Below the pieces are notes generated by a model. The model made no database searches. It had not been told where the DNA came from and was given only the letters and a program-made list of their open reading frames with translations. From the NCBI GenBank assembly GCA_021229015.1, contig CM037789.1, positions 38,365,581-38,429,580 of the forward strand: a stretch of 64,000 nucleotides of DNA, read 5' to 3'. The DNA is from Solen grandis (lineage: Eukaryota > Mollusca > Bivalvia > Adapedonta > Solenidae). The position numbers were made by a program, and so were the translations under genes. Below, in pieces: positions 34,376 through 45,479 of this stretch (positions are counted from its first letter, which is position 1; each line of letters begins with the position of its first letter).

Positions 34376-35964
34376 TACATATCCTGGTGATGATACAGGT
34401 AATTATAAAGATAAAATGGGCTCGATTTTTCCACTCCTAAAACTATTGAATGTTTTTATCCGTCTTTTGAAAATCATTTGGGGTTGGTTGTTTTGTCTGT
34501 CTTCCAATAATGAGTAATCATACATTGTATACACAGATTCGTATAATCGTCAATTCTATTCGTTTTCTTATTAAATGAATTAGAAAAAAAAGATTGATAA
34601 GTGTCTATGGACGAAAACAACTACAGCTAGTATATGTGGCTAAAATTATAGATTACCAACAATACGATACGATTTTTTTAATTCTGTGTTCAGATTTGTT
34701 TCGGTAAATGGCCAGATCGGTAATTAATTAAATAAAAAGGTAACTCCTTTGATGTTTCATTTATTGATTATATATGGAATTTTGTTCCCAAACTTTAATG
34801 ATAGTGTGAAAAATAGATCATACGCATTGAATGGAGTATGCATTCATACATTGTACATGAACGTGATCATATAAGAATAAAAAAGTAATCATTTCTTTCA
34901 GATCTTCGACGTACCTAAAAGAATAAACATGAAATATAAAGTTTACTAGCAATTACATGTAGTTATTATAAATCTAAAACGAGAATTTAATACGATCGCT
35001 TGTCTCTTGATTCCTTCTTTAGTTCTCTTATTAACTAATGACGCATAGAGAAGTAGTCTATGGACGAAAACAACCGAGTTGACCGAATAAGCCGGCAGCG
35101 TTTGCATCGTGCATCGTTCGTATCGTGTGGACCGTGTATCGTGTATATGAACCAAACGTGTAACGTACGTGCACCGTGTAACGTGCGTGTAACGTGCGTT
35201 CCGTGTCCGTGTAGCGTGCGTGTAACGTGCGTTCCGTGTGCCAACTTGAACGCGAGCCGCACTGTATTCATTCTTGCCTGGCAAAATGAACTTTAAAGGC
35301 ATTTGAGCTGGTTTTTACAAACCGACAGATTTTTCTAAAATTTGCATATGAGTACTTTAGACTTTAACTAAAAGATAATTAAAATAGGGGGTCACCATGC
35401 TTGTTTTAGAGATCAAGCTTATGGTAGAGTATCACTATTTGCTAAAATTTGTTGAAAAAACATGGCGTTAAAAAATAAGAAAGACTTCAGTTCTAAATAC
35501 TGTAACAGCATATTAAAGTGATATCTTTAAAACATTTTTATCACCATTTGTAACTTATAGTGTATTCTATAGGTTACAGATAAAAATACTGTCAAATATG
35601 CATTGAAAATACAAAATGGGCATAAAATCTCATTTGCGCCTGGACCAAAATGTATACAAAACTATCCCAAACAGTAAATTTTTATATATATATTTCTAAA
35701 TAAAAAAATTTCAACGGACAGATTTCCTTTATTTTTTCAGAGTCAGTTCTCTGCTATAAATGCTTTCTGAAAATTTTAAAAAAGACATACCTCACCAGAT
35801 TTTTTTTTTTTTTTTAACTAAAACTGCTTTTTTATTGAAATTTTAGCCAAATTTGCATAAAAACACTAAAATGTGAATTTTTGTACCTTCAAATTTTGGC
35901 AAGTATACCTTTAATGATATTCTTAACACATGAATCTTAAAATTTGGGCTTTCTTCTTTTGTAA

Positions 35965-36090
35965 CAAACACGGCCTGGCCCGTAATCGACCTGGTTTGCC
36001 GGTGTGCAAGTTCAATGCTTTAACCACTGAGCCAAAGAGTGGACTCCCTGACGCAGTTGTCAGAGATTGTACTTGTACCCGTGATGACGC
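35965..36090 (-). mobile_element. Degraded tRNA-derived SINE, copy B
   Basis: Counterpart of 16703-16830, with the same A- and B-box relics on the minus strand. Confidence 0.5.
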
Positions 36091-37345
36091 ATCGTCACAC
36101 TATCATTCTACTTAAAATAAATGAGAAATAAATTTTTTTCACCAAAATCAAAATCAGCTGTAACCTGCTGAAACATCCTTAAATTTTACATCCTGCAAAA
36201 TGGAGATGAAGGATGATATCTTAAAGTACAACATCTGTATGTAAACAACATGTTTTAAACTGTTCAGAAAGAAATATGTATGAGTGGTAATAATAAACCA
36301 ATGAAAACTAATGAAAAATCATAATTATAAGACTGACCCAACATTTATTTGTTAGCACATTCTTAATATGTTTTGTTTATTTACTATCAGTAAGACATTA
36401 CAGCAAGCTCCAACATTAGAGTGGTAACTCCACTTAACATAGCAATAACTATCATAACCCTGAATTTTGAAAGACATATTGAATTTGTGGGATAAAATCA
36501 GATGATCAATGTACTTTGAGATATCATCATTATCTCCATCAACAAGTCCTGCCTCCGTGTTCTCTTTTTTTTGTCTATTCTTTTCTTTACTTGCAGCTCC
36601 TTCCGGATGTTAATTCATTTTTATTGGATTTCTCATGAACCTTTTGTATTTCATTATTCCTTGTTCATAAAAATATCAGTTTCTAACATTGCTCTGTGTT
36701 ATAATTGTATTAAATTAAAGATGAACATTTTTTTTTGCTCAATTACCTTTAATACTTTAGACATTAAACAATTTGTGAAAATTGCCAATTTTGCAATACT
36801 TGCCTCATTTTTATTTTGGTATGATTTATGATGTTTGTAATTCAACAGCATTATGAAAATATTCATTGCATTCCATTAAGAGGAAATAAAGCATTTGTTA
36901 TGAAAGCTAATATTGACAAATGTGAGTTTTAAATGGGCACTAAGATTTGCTTATGGTAAACTGTTCTCAGACAGCATTAAAGTATTGGCTTTAAATGATT
37001 ATCCTGCTAAAATGGATTATGTGTGGATTTTACATTTGGGAACATCTTCATCAATACTGAGGCTCAGTAACGACCCCTGGATTACACCTGCTGTAAATGG
37101 GCACATCCCTTGACTAGCTGCTTAAACCTGGTTTGTTAGTATAAAAAATAATGTAAGAGATTGAAGAGAAATACATTAATAAATATATACAAGTCAAGTC
37201 TCAGATACAAAGAAAGATCAAAAATGCTTAAGCAATTACGGTATGGAACAATGAGGTTATCCTTAGTGCAAAACAAGAATTAATTCTGAACAATTGTTTC
37301 TGAGAACAATTTTGAAATAATCTATATAGAGTATATGAGGTAACT
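36091..37345. other. AT-rich non-coding stretch within copy B
   Basis: Counterpart of 16831-18085; no gene is recognised. Confidence 0.45.
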
Positions 37346-37346
37346 A

Positions 37347-37945
37347 TGTTTTCCCTGGAGGCCTCATATTTCAAGAGATCAACTCTGTTTTATCAAGTTT
37401 TCCCTGGAGGGCTCATATTTCAAGAGATCAACTCGGTTTTATCAAGTTTTCCCTGGAGGCCTCATATTTCAAGAGATCAACTCTGTTTTATTAAGTTTTC
37501 CCTGGAGGCCTCATATTTCAAGAGATCAACTCTGTTTTATCAAGTTTTCCCTGGAGGCCTCATATTTCAAGAGATCAACTCGGTTTTATCAAGTTTTCCC
37601 TGGAGGCCTCATATTTCAAGAGATCAACTCGGTTTTATCAAGTTTTCCCTGGAGGCCTCATATTTCAAGAGATCAACTCGGTTTTATCAAGTTTTCCCTG
37701 GAGGCCTCATATTTCAAGAGATCAACTCTGTTTTATCAAGTTTTCCCTGGAGGCCTCATATTTCAAGAGATCAACTCGGTTTTATCAAGTTTTCCCTGGA
37801 GGCCTCATATTTCAAGAGATCAACTCGGTTTTATCAAGTTTTCCCTGGAGGCCTCATATTTCAAGAGATCAACTCTGTTTTATAAGTTTTCCCGGTTTTC
37901 AAGTTTTCCCTGGAGGCCTCATATTTCAAGAGATCAACATGGTTT
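37347..37945. repeat. 49-bp minisatellite, copy B (about 12 units)
   Basis: Same unit as 18086-18915 but about five units fewer, with a different order of 'ctcggtt' and 'ctctgtt' subtypes. One rearranged unit lies near 37880-37910. The unit-number difference behaves like a VNTR between two alleles. The 179-codon ORF across it comes from the repeat. Confidence 0.95.
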
Positions 37946-38299
37946 TATCAATTATGGTAGAGGGATAGAAGGTTACATTTGTGGCAAATGAAATTAAATT
38001 CTGACCATTGCTTTCAGTTTATTTCAAATAAGATCATACTGGTTGTGATGGCAACCAGAGTTCTGCAGGGATCAAGTTTAATTTAGCAACTTATGTGGAG
38101 GGCCACTAAAGGATCATTCAGCCAAGTTTCATCAATTTCTATCAAGCAGTTTGAAAAGAGAAAGTCATTGATGACGAACGAAAAGTGCCTTGAGCATATT
38201 GTACTGGTGAGCTAAAAATTATGTATATCCTTGTGTTTTCAATTTTATAGCGAATTTAGACCCTGGCATCATTTCACTAAGTGTAATGCTTTTGCTTTG

Positions 38300-38860
38300 A
38301 AACCAACTGGAACAAGAGGGCCAAGATGGCCCTTGATCACTCTCCTGAGAAAGATGATTGCTCAAGAAATAAAGATGCTAGAGTGTAAAAGTGAAATCTG
38401 GCTTTTTTATGGTGAAAAGGGCATAACTCCTAAATTAACTTCCCGCGAAATTATGGGTTGCCATAAAGTTTAAAAACAAAGTGAAATCTGGCATTTTTTT
38501 TATATCAAAAGGGGCTTAACTCCTGACCTAATTGACCGATCTCAGCCATATTCAAACTTAATCAGGATATTATGGTCATAAGCATTGCCATAAAGTTTGA
38601 AGATGATTGCTCAAAAGATGCAGATGCTAGAGTGTAAAAAAGTGAAATTGCATTTTTTTAATATTAAAAGGGGCTTAACTCCTGACCTTATTGACAGATC
38701 TTAGCCATAATCGAACTCAATCAAGACATTACGGTCATAAGCATTGCCATAAAGTTTGAAGAAGATTGCTCAAAAGATGCAGATGCTAGAGTGTAAACAA
38801 CATGAAATATGTAATTTTTTGAATATTAAAAGGGGCATAACTCCTGACCTAATTGACGGA
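38300..38860 (+). mobile_element. Pearl/HINE-like element, copy B, truncated by the gap
   Basis: Starts 'acaagagggccaagatgg', with 'ccttgatcactctcctgag' retained (copy A has lost this part at 19257). Core units with 'gcttaactcctgacc' follow. The 3' hairpin end is missing because the contig stops. Confidence 0.6.
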
Positions 38861-38960
38861 NNNNNNNNNNNNNNNNNNNNNNNNNNNNNNNNNNNNNNNN
38901 NNNNNNNNNNNNNNNNNNNNNNNNNNNNNNNNNNNNNNNNNNNNNNNNNNNNNNNNNNNN
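38861..38960. other. Assembly gap, 100 N
   Basis: Exactly 100 N; a 100-bp tandem array begins immediately after it. Confidence 0.99.
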
Positions 38961-39362
38961 CTCCGATGTACTACTTCATGTCACAGTTGTTCTTGTAGTT
39001 TGTATCACTGTGTCCGAGTGACTATAAGACGGTTTATGTGTGTTCCAGTAAAATTGCTTACTCCGATGTACTACTTCATGTCACAGTTGTTCTTGTAGTT
39101 TGTATCACTGTGTCCGAGTGACTATAAGACGGTTTATGTGTGCTCCAGTAAAATTGCTTACTCCGATGTACTACTTCATGTTACAGTTCTTCTTGTAGTT
39201 TGTATCACTGTGTCCGAGTGACTATAAGACAGTTTATGTGTGCTCCAGTAAAATTGCTCACTCCAATGTACTTCTTCATGTCACAGTTGTTCTTGTAGTT
39301 TGTATCACTGTGTCCGAGTGACTATAAGACGGTTTATGTGTGCTCCAGTAAAATTGCTGACT
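38961..39362. repeat. 100-bp tandem repeat, about four units
   Basis: Exact period of 100 from 'ctccgatgtactacttcatg' through 'tccagtaaaattgctta'. Nearly identical units differ at a few positions. It begins at the contig edge, so the true array may be longer. Confidence 0.96.
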
Positions 39363-39720
39363 CCGCCACTTACAGTTGAAGCGACTACGTCACACACAAC
39401 TAATAGGAAACGTTTGTTTTACCTATCGAGTATCGCCGCAACATTTTATTTGGCTTCCAGAGCGGTAATGAAGCAATTTACTTAACAACAGATCATGTCG
39501 GTATCAAAACCTGCCCGGAAACTAGTCATTAACGACCCTTCACGTGGAATACAAGGCGATGATATGATGACAGCAAATGAGACTTAACTTTTCGTTTCAT
39601 TTATGATTAGATCAATATTAATTTAGCTTTTGCATCCATCCGTTTTCGCCATTGACTTACACTTTTCTAAGCAGTATATTATGATGTGCCGCTATTCTTA
39701 TAGCAGCTCGTTCACAGATT
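39363..39720. other. Single-copy-looking stretch with a 30-codon ORF
   Basis: Richer in CpG than its surroundings. An ATG ORF at 39495-39587 on the plus strand encodes a 30-residue peptide starting MSVSKPARKL. No homologue is recognised and it may be chance. Confidence 0.25.
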
Positions 39721-40065
39721 GTCATAGCCTAAGAATTTGATTTCAAACTATCTGTGTGTATTACCACTACCAATACCCAATGTAACTTTCCATGACTGCA
39801 TAAAATATTTGGTTTCTCAATTAAATCAAAAGCGTTACGAACGGTATTGAACCTATGTTCAGAATTAAAAAACCTATGTTTAGAACTTCTTTTCCATTGT
39901 GCTGTCACATGAATGATCACAGTCACTTGTTGAGCATGCGCCTATTGCACAGGCTGAAAATTTAAAAACACGAGTTCGCCACCCGGGTCTGGTGAAGACG
40001 TCTTATTGCGGAATGTGTCACGTGGTACCGCAAGCACCTACTTCGGGGATATCGTATTCTATGTA
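39721..40065. repeat. Diverged repeat pair, copy 1 (partner 42560-42900)
   Basis: 'acgaacggtatt' is followed by an 'ataa..aaaacctat' block, 'tttagaa', 'gt.ctgtcacatg' and, later, 'cttcggggatat'. The same order is seen in the partner. It is an old repeat of unknown class with no ORF. Confidence 0.55.
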
Positions 40066-41035
40066 TGAAGTGCGTTTACGAATCAAAGCGTTGATAGCGC
40101 TGAGAGAACAGGGTTTTTAATGTGATGATGTCGCATTGCTTTTGTGTATCAAAGTAACTTTAATAAACGAGGATCAAATTTTCAAGCGATGCCCACTTGT
40201 CTACAGTTTATAAGATTACATGTATATGAATATGTGGAAGCAAATCTAAAAAAATGTTCATTATTTATGGGTTTGTTTTATTTCATTTTATATACAAATA
40301 TACTTAATATAAGTTAATTGATGATATCCAATTTAACATAAATATATGTATATATATCGTATAATAACCCAACTACATTACCCACTGGACGGGCCAACAG
40401 CTACGGTCAGATGATTTTTATCAGATCTATTTGTTACATGACGCTGGAAATTCCAGCCAGTGATAGTTAAAAGAATCTCAAAATTGTTTACGTAAATGAT
40501 GCACTGAATTCCGTTAATAAACAAAATTAATTTTATAATTAGATCTATTACTCACACAGTTCAACTCAATGAAATAGTTGTGTTTACAGACACAAAATGT
40601 TAAACTTGGCATATCTTTGAAATTTGAGTAACGGTACCAACTTCGAAGACATGCCAACGTCTCTGCAAGAAAATCGTATGAGAAACCGTGGTTTGGACCA
40701 ATAAGAGACGGAATGATAAAGTTAATTATGCGTGGCTTGGAATAAATCACGCTGACCAGAAAACGTATGTTTTTAACTGTTTGGCAAAATGGCTCTTCCC
40801 ACCGAAAATTTAGGCCTTTATTCATTCCACTTCATGACAATGACAGCGTTAATAGGATCAACAGTTAGTCAGCAGGATCCTTTTGTGGTAGGCTTTTAAT
40901 ATGCAAACTTGACTTTACCCAAATTGGTTAGAAAAAAATATAAACGGACAATTTACCATTGCGTCTCGCGCTACGTGTAAATATCGTACAACTGTTGTCA
41001 CCGAATCATATTGATGTCATGTTATCCGATTAAAC
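40066..41035. other. Non-coding stretch, partly related to 3770-4075
   Basis: 40079-40230 shares 'caaagcg..ga.agcgctgag' and 'aataaacg.gg.tcaaat' with contig 1. A 103-codon minus-strand ORF (40514-40825) has no recognisable motif. Confidence 0.4.
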
Positions 41036-41130
41036 AGAACAGAACAGAACAGAACAGAAAAATTTATTTACATAACTTGAATATATACAGTTGAACGGTG
41101 TGAAAATATAACTTTTGTTTCTTAATGTTT
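41036..41130 (-). mobile_element. 3' end of a non-LTR element with (TTCTG)n tail
   Basis: On the minus strand, 'aagttatgtaaataaattt' precedes about five TTCTG units. The plus-strand end at 52310-52431 has the same layout. Pentamer tails after an AATAAA-like word are typical LINE 3' ends. The upstream part is not recognisable. Confidence 0.55.
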
Positions 41131-41785
41131 AAATTTGGTTTCTGCTTTGGAATTTGAAATAATGTCGCAGATATATGTAACCAGACTAATCCTCCTCCTC
41201 ATCACTTTTTACACCATTCCTATCATTACTATAGTTATCTTCTTCATTATTGACCAGTTGCCTCATATAATCGTCGACGAGCAGAACAAACTAAGATCAT
41301 ACATCTCCGTTATGGTGCTGTGTGATCAGGTTTTTTTTATATTTTTGCTTAAGAGTTCTCCCGGTACATATAACACGTAACGGCTACCGCTCTATTACTA
41401 TTCGTCTATTCATTTGGTCATGAATATGCAAACTGATTTTTATGAGGTAAGGGGTTAAGAACTATGACTATGGTATAAAAAACATTAATAGAAGTTTTCA
41501 GAAACCCTCGTGTAAAGATGTTTGACTAACAATGTTAATAATCTTACACAGTTACCTTCTACAAATAAAGAACTTTTTATGATTATGATCATTATTATTA
41601 TAAACCCATACACACGTGATTACAATCTGGCATCATGACCTTGTTATTGTCACAAGTACCAAGTGATATTTTCCCCAATTATTTTAAACGTACAAATGTA
41701 CAACAGTTGGAATAAAGATAAATTTTCAACAAATAAATCAGATCGTTAAAGAAAAGAAAACTTCAAAAGAAGAACTTCACATAGC

Positions 41786-42007
41786 CTACAGACTAATACT
41801 ACACATCTGTGTGCGAACGTCACAAACGTCTGTGTTTCTAATCTCACGGACCAAAAGCCTTTCAGGAACTGTCACTTTGAACTCTTTGCGGCGACGCGAT
41901 ATGTCGGCTGCTTCCTTAAGCGGCATAATATCCGGATGTGGGGAAACTATTCTTAGACTAACAGTAACGGGGTTAATTGTTATGGAAACTATTGGATAGG
42001 AAAATAC
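41786..42007 (-). pseudogene. Unrecognised 73-codon open frame, possible transposon or exon remnant
   Basis: The minus strand is open from just after an in-frame stop (42007) to a TAG at 41786-41788. It encodes a charged segment 'MPLKEAADISRRRKEFKV' followed by 'PERLLVREIRN'. Base composition is higher in GC and CpG than the flanks, and arginine codons are varied, as in real coding sequence. The plus strand is also open over most of this span (62 codons), a warning that it may be chance. There is an 'ag' directly before the frame that could be a splice acceptor. No family is recognised. Confidence 0.35.
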
Positions 42008-42040
42008 CTAGTACTAGTAGTACTTATGTGGAAAGTGTAT

Positions 42041-42180
42041 TTGTTTGTTGGGTTTAACATCCCGGCGGCAGTATTTCAGTCATTTGAAGACGATGTCTAC
42101 TTGAGACAGATATAGTGGTGCCACACTGCAGTATCACAACATAGACATTTGGCATGATACCACACTCAGTCACATTATCC
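42041..42180 (-). mobile_element. 5'-truncated SINE (same family as 12411-12717)
   Basis: Shares 'gtatttcagtcatttgaag', 'acgatgtctacttgagacag' and 'ggcatgataccacac' with the intact copy. The tRNA-derived head is missing, as expected from incomplete reverse transcription. Confidence 0.85.
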
Positions 42181-42559
42181 AGAAAAACGTGCAGCCTGTT
42201 TGTTGCCACATTGATATTCATGACGTTCCGAGCGTTTTCGAATGCGATCAGATTGTTTCCGACTATGTTAGGTATAATTAAATAACCTAGAAAATGATAA
42301 TAATGTAACATGTGACATTTTTCTTCAACATTTTATTGAACTAGGCGATTTTACTGATGAATAATCTTCCTGCAAGACAAGCACGCGATAGCACGTCACC
42401 GTGCAGGTTTTATAATAACAAATATTCATTTACAGACATAAACATTTTCAGCTGTCATACCTTTATTTGAACAACTATCGTTTTAGAAAGTTTCTTTACT
42501 TTTGGTCAATGTATTCTTAAGATATACAGAGAATATTTGTTTTGGATGGATATGGAATA
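42181..42559. other. Non-coding stretch
   Basis: Nothing recognised. Confidence 0.4.
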
Positions 42560-42900
42560 CAATCCTTATATTTTATATATATTATATGTCCGTTTCCACG
42601 CGGGATTGTAAAATTTTTTAAAAAAATGCGTGGTTTCTCCACCACAGGCATTTGTGCTACGAACGGTATTAAATACATCTCCATAATTATAAAACCTATT
42701 TTAGAATGTCTATTTCCGTGTACCGTCACATGGCCGATAATATTCACTATTTGCGCATGTACTCATTTTTAATAACACTTACGATATCAATGTCCAACGC
42801 AGGAGATATGTCACAATGATGCGAGTGTATCGAGCGATACAGCACCTTCTTCTTCTTCTTCACCAGCTTCGGGGATATGTGAATTCCCCCAAAATAGCAT
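42560..42900. repeat. Diverged repeat pair, copy 2
   Basis: Partner of 39721-40065; see that entry for the shared words. Confidence 0.5.
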
Positions 42901-43318
42901 TTTTCCGTGTCAATGTTTTTTTCCTGCATACTGCAGCAAACTGATCTGTTTAGTGTCTTCTCTAAATCTTACACTTATTAAAAGCTTAAAATTGTTTCAG
43001 ATGACTTTTCTCTAGTAAGGTGGCTAGCTATACTGACTTGACGTCATCGACGCAATTCTAAAGCACCACGTACTCGGAAGTTCTTTTCAAACTGAAGAGA
43101 ATTTCTACTAATCAGTTGAAACTATTTTCGTCTCTTTGAAGCCGTAATATATCAGTTGGTGTAATTGTTGAAGGCGCTGGCCAACAAATTGAAAGATGCT
43201 TTGGAAATAGACACGAAAATGATATTGTCTGTTATTAAACGTGCAGTCATTGTCTGAATACGATCCTATGGTTTGACAGATATTGTGTCTGTTAGATAAC
43301 ATAGCGGTAGACTGTGAA
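42901..43318. other. Non-coding stretch
   Basis: No gene or repeat recognised. Confidence 0.4.
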
Positions 43319-43690
43319 CTCGACCGTAACTAGATTGGTAGACCAATATCTTGACCATATAAACAGATTGGTAGACCGAATCTTGTTGTTGTTGTATTGG
43401 GGTTTACCGTCGCTGCGATAGTATTTCAATCATATAGCGACGTCCTGCTAATTACAGGTGGAGGAAGACCGCGAGTACACAGAGGTACCCGGGTAGAACC
43501 ACCGACCTACCGTAAGCCAGCTGGAAAGACCGAATCATGATCCCGACCGTAAAGAGATTGGTTGACCTTTATCTTGACTCCACTGTAAAGAGATTGGTAG
43601 ACCGAATCTTGATCCCGACTGTAAAGAGATTGGTAGACCGAATCTTGATCCCGACCGTAAAGAGATCGGTAGGTAGTATCTTTATTTACA
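43319..43690. repeat. 36/37-bp satellite, left part
   Basis: Units 'gaccgtaaagagattggt' plus 'agaccgaatcttgatccc' (36 bp) or the 37-bp 'tgaccagtatcttgatccc' form. It is interrupted by a truncated SINE at 43383-43526 and ended by the LINE fragment at 43690. Confidence 0.93.
43383..43526 (-). mobile_element. 5'-truncated SINE inside the 36/37-bp satellite
   Basis: The 3' half matches the complete SINE at 58396-58650 ('ggggtttaccgtcgctgcga', 'gtatttcaatcat', 'acacagaggtacccggg'). It is flanked by a 10-bp direct repeat 'agaccgaatc' (43373-43382, 43527-43536). The repeat could be a target duplication or simply array sequence. Confidence 0.85.
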
Positions 43691-44740
43691 TCTCATCATT
43701 GTACAAACATAAAAAGAATTACAAAATTAAAACAACGCCATTCCATATGGAATTATAAGAGATGAATATTTACATATTAAAATAACACTTTATAATAACT
43801 TGATAATAACCGAGCACAACGCTCTAATAGCATAAAATATTACAAACTTACCGGTTACTAACTGAACACGTAAAATGATATTAAAGCGATAAAGAGAAGG
43901 CTGTTTTAAACATGATAAACGGTAGCATCACTGACACTTATTGTATACAGTGCAACAATCAACAAATATAGTAATGAGGAAAATACATACTTTAAAACAG
44001 TTTATTTATGTAGTAAATAACATCGTCTATCTAAAAGAGTCTTGCAGGTTTTGGCACATAATCTTAAAATCGTTGAATTTGTATCGGAAAACAGAAATAT
44101 ATATTTATCAAAATCGTGCATTTCCGCAAACAGGTTGTTATATGAAGTTGCCTTAGAGTATAATTCCTCCCACAAATCATCATAAACATAGTAAATAAAA
44201 CATGCAGCTCACTTTCAACTGAGGTGTCATTACAAAATGGACAAAACCTAGCTTCTTCACTCAAGCCCTCATAACGACCAGTCTCAATACGAATTGGGGC
44301 CACCCCTAATCTAAATGTACTGAAAGCTGATCGATGAGCAAGTGGTAAAATCATATTACAATATTGTTCAGTTTTAAAATCAGATTTCACAGACCTATAC
44401 AGTCTTAGTTTATTACGACCTTGCCCAGATGGCCCAATAATATTATTTTGGCAAGTTTGCCATTCATTAACAAAGTTATTGATTGCAGTAGTTTCAGCAA
44501 CGAGCACAAATTTACCAGCCACACGATTTTGTAAACATACGTATATGTTCAAATCATTCATAATTAAAAAAGACTTTACATAATAATACCAGTTTTTGCA
44601 TGACCGATTTGCCTTACTGTATGCCCAAAGTGCAATACGTTTGTTTAGCCTAGATTCGTCCATTTTTGTTGTTGTTGTAATTTGACCAGTATAAAGCAAT
44701 AAACTTCCATTGACGGACAATCGGGGGTTTCCAGCCAATT
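43690..44740 (-). pseudogene. 5'-truncated non-LTR retrotransposon: RT C-terminal region and 3' UTR
   Basis: The minus-strand frame from 44738 encodes the C-terminal part of a LINE polyprotein. 'FRLGVAPIRIETGRYEG' is followed by a zinc-knuckle-like C-x2-C-x9-H ('FCPFCNDTSVESELHVLF'). A frameshift near 44180 moves the remaining reading ('YDDLWEELYSKA...') into another frame, which ends at a TAA at 44002-44004. The 3' UTR runs to about 43690 and ends with an 'aataaagata'-type tail. The whole fragment lies inside the 36/37-bp satellite, splitting it. RT catalytic motifs are missing, so it is inactive. Subfamily is uncertain. Confidence 0.85.
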
Positions 44741-45435
44741 GGTTGACCAGTATCTTGACTCGACTGTAAAGAGATTGGTAGACCGAATCTTGATCCCGAC
44801 CGTAAAGAGATTGGTTGACCAGTATCTTGATCCCGACCGTAAAAAGATTAGTTGACCAGTATCTTGATCCCGACCGTAAAGAGATTGGTTGACCAGTATC
44901 TTAATCCCGACCGTAAAGAGATTGGTTAACCAGTATCTTGATCCCGACCGTAAAGAGATTAGTTGACCAATTTCTTGACTCGACCATATAAACAGATTGG
45001 TAGACCGAATCTTGATCCCGACCGTAAAGAGATTGGTTGACCAGTATCTTGATCCCGACCGTAAAGAGATTGGTTGACCAGTATCTTGACTCGATCATAT
45101 AAACAGAATGGTAGACTGAATCTTGATCCCAACCGTAAAGAGATTGGTTGACCAGAATCTTGATCCCGACCGAAAAGAGATTGGCTGACCATTATCTTGA
45201 TCCAGACCGTAAAGAGATTAGTTGACCAGTATCTTGATCCCGACCGTAAAGAGATTGGTTGACCAGTATCTTGATCCCGACCGTAAAGAGATTGGTAGAC
45301 CGAATCTTGATCCCGACCGTAAAGAGATTGGTTGACCAGTATCTTGATCCAGACCGTAACAGATGTAGATAATATATATCTTGATCCCGACCGTAAAGAG
45401 ATTTTCCCGACTATATAAACAGATTAGTAGACCGA
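44741..45435. repeat. 36/37-bp satellite, right part
   Basis: About 19 further units of the same monomers. A longer variant with 'gaccatataaacagattgg' recurs at 44985, 45095 and 45410, suggesting a higher-order pattern. ORFs on the minus strand are repeat artefacts. Confidence 0.93.
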
Positions 45436-45479
45436 ATGATTTAAAGTCAATTGTTAATTAATCTAAAATATATATTTCC

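Larger units (their letters stand above)
33148..35264. mobile_element. 2,117-bp TA-inserted element with perfect 26-bp TIRs, present in one copy only
   Basis: The outer 26 bp at each end are exact inverted repeats (left 'cagtgcggctcgcg', right ending 'cgcgagccgcactg'). They are flanked by TA (33146-33147, 35265-35266), and the empty TA site is seen at 16037-16038. Next to each TIR lies about 90-140 bp of short CpG-rich repeats made of 'cgtgtaacgtgcg' and 'ttccgtgtccgtgta', in direct orientation at both ends rather than inverted. The interior holds a CT microsatellite and a ~120-bp tandem duplication (34110-34375) but no transposase ORF. Tc1/mariner-like by TA target; otherwise unassigned. Perfect TIRs indicate a recent insertion. 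Confidence 0.93.
29700..38860. other. Duplicated block, copy B (contig 3; probable haplotig)
   Basis: Colinear with 13060-19847. The offset changes stepwise at indels: a longer repeat block at 31078-31670, the transposon at 33148-35264 and the shorter 49-bp array at 37349. The contig ends in mid-unit at 38860, matching about 19847 of copy A. Everything in contig 3 except the 33-bp satellite has a partner in contig 2. That is expected if it is the other allele of the same locus. Confidence 0.85.

Noticed and set aside
37346..37885. 179-codon ORF with repeated FQEINSVL-like segments
   Set aside because: It runs through the 49-bp minisatellite, cycling three frames every three units; no start context or flanking gene.
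40514..40825. 103-codon minus-strand ORF
   Set aside because: No recognisable domain, AT-driven composition and no splice or promoter context.
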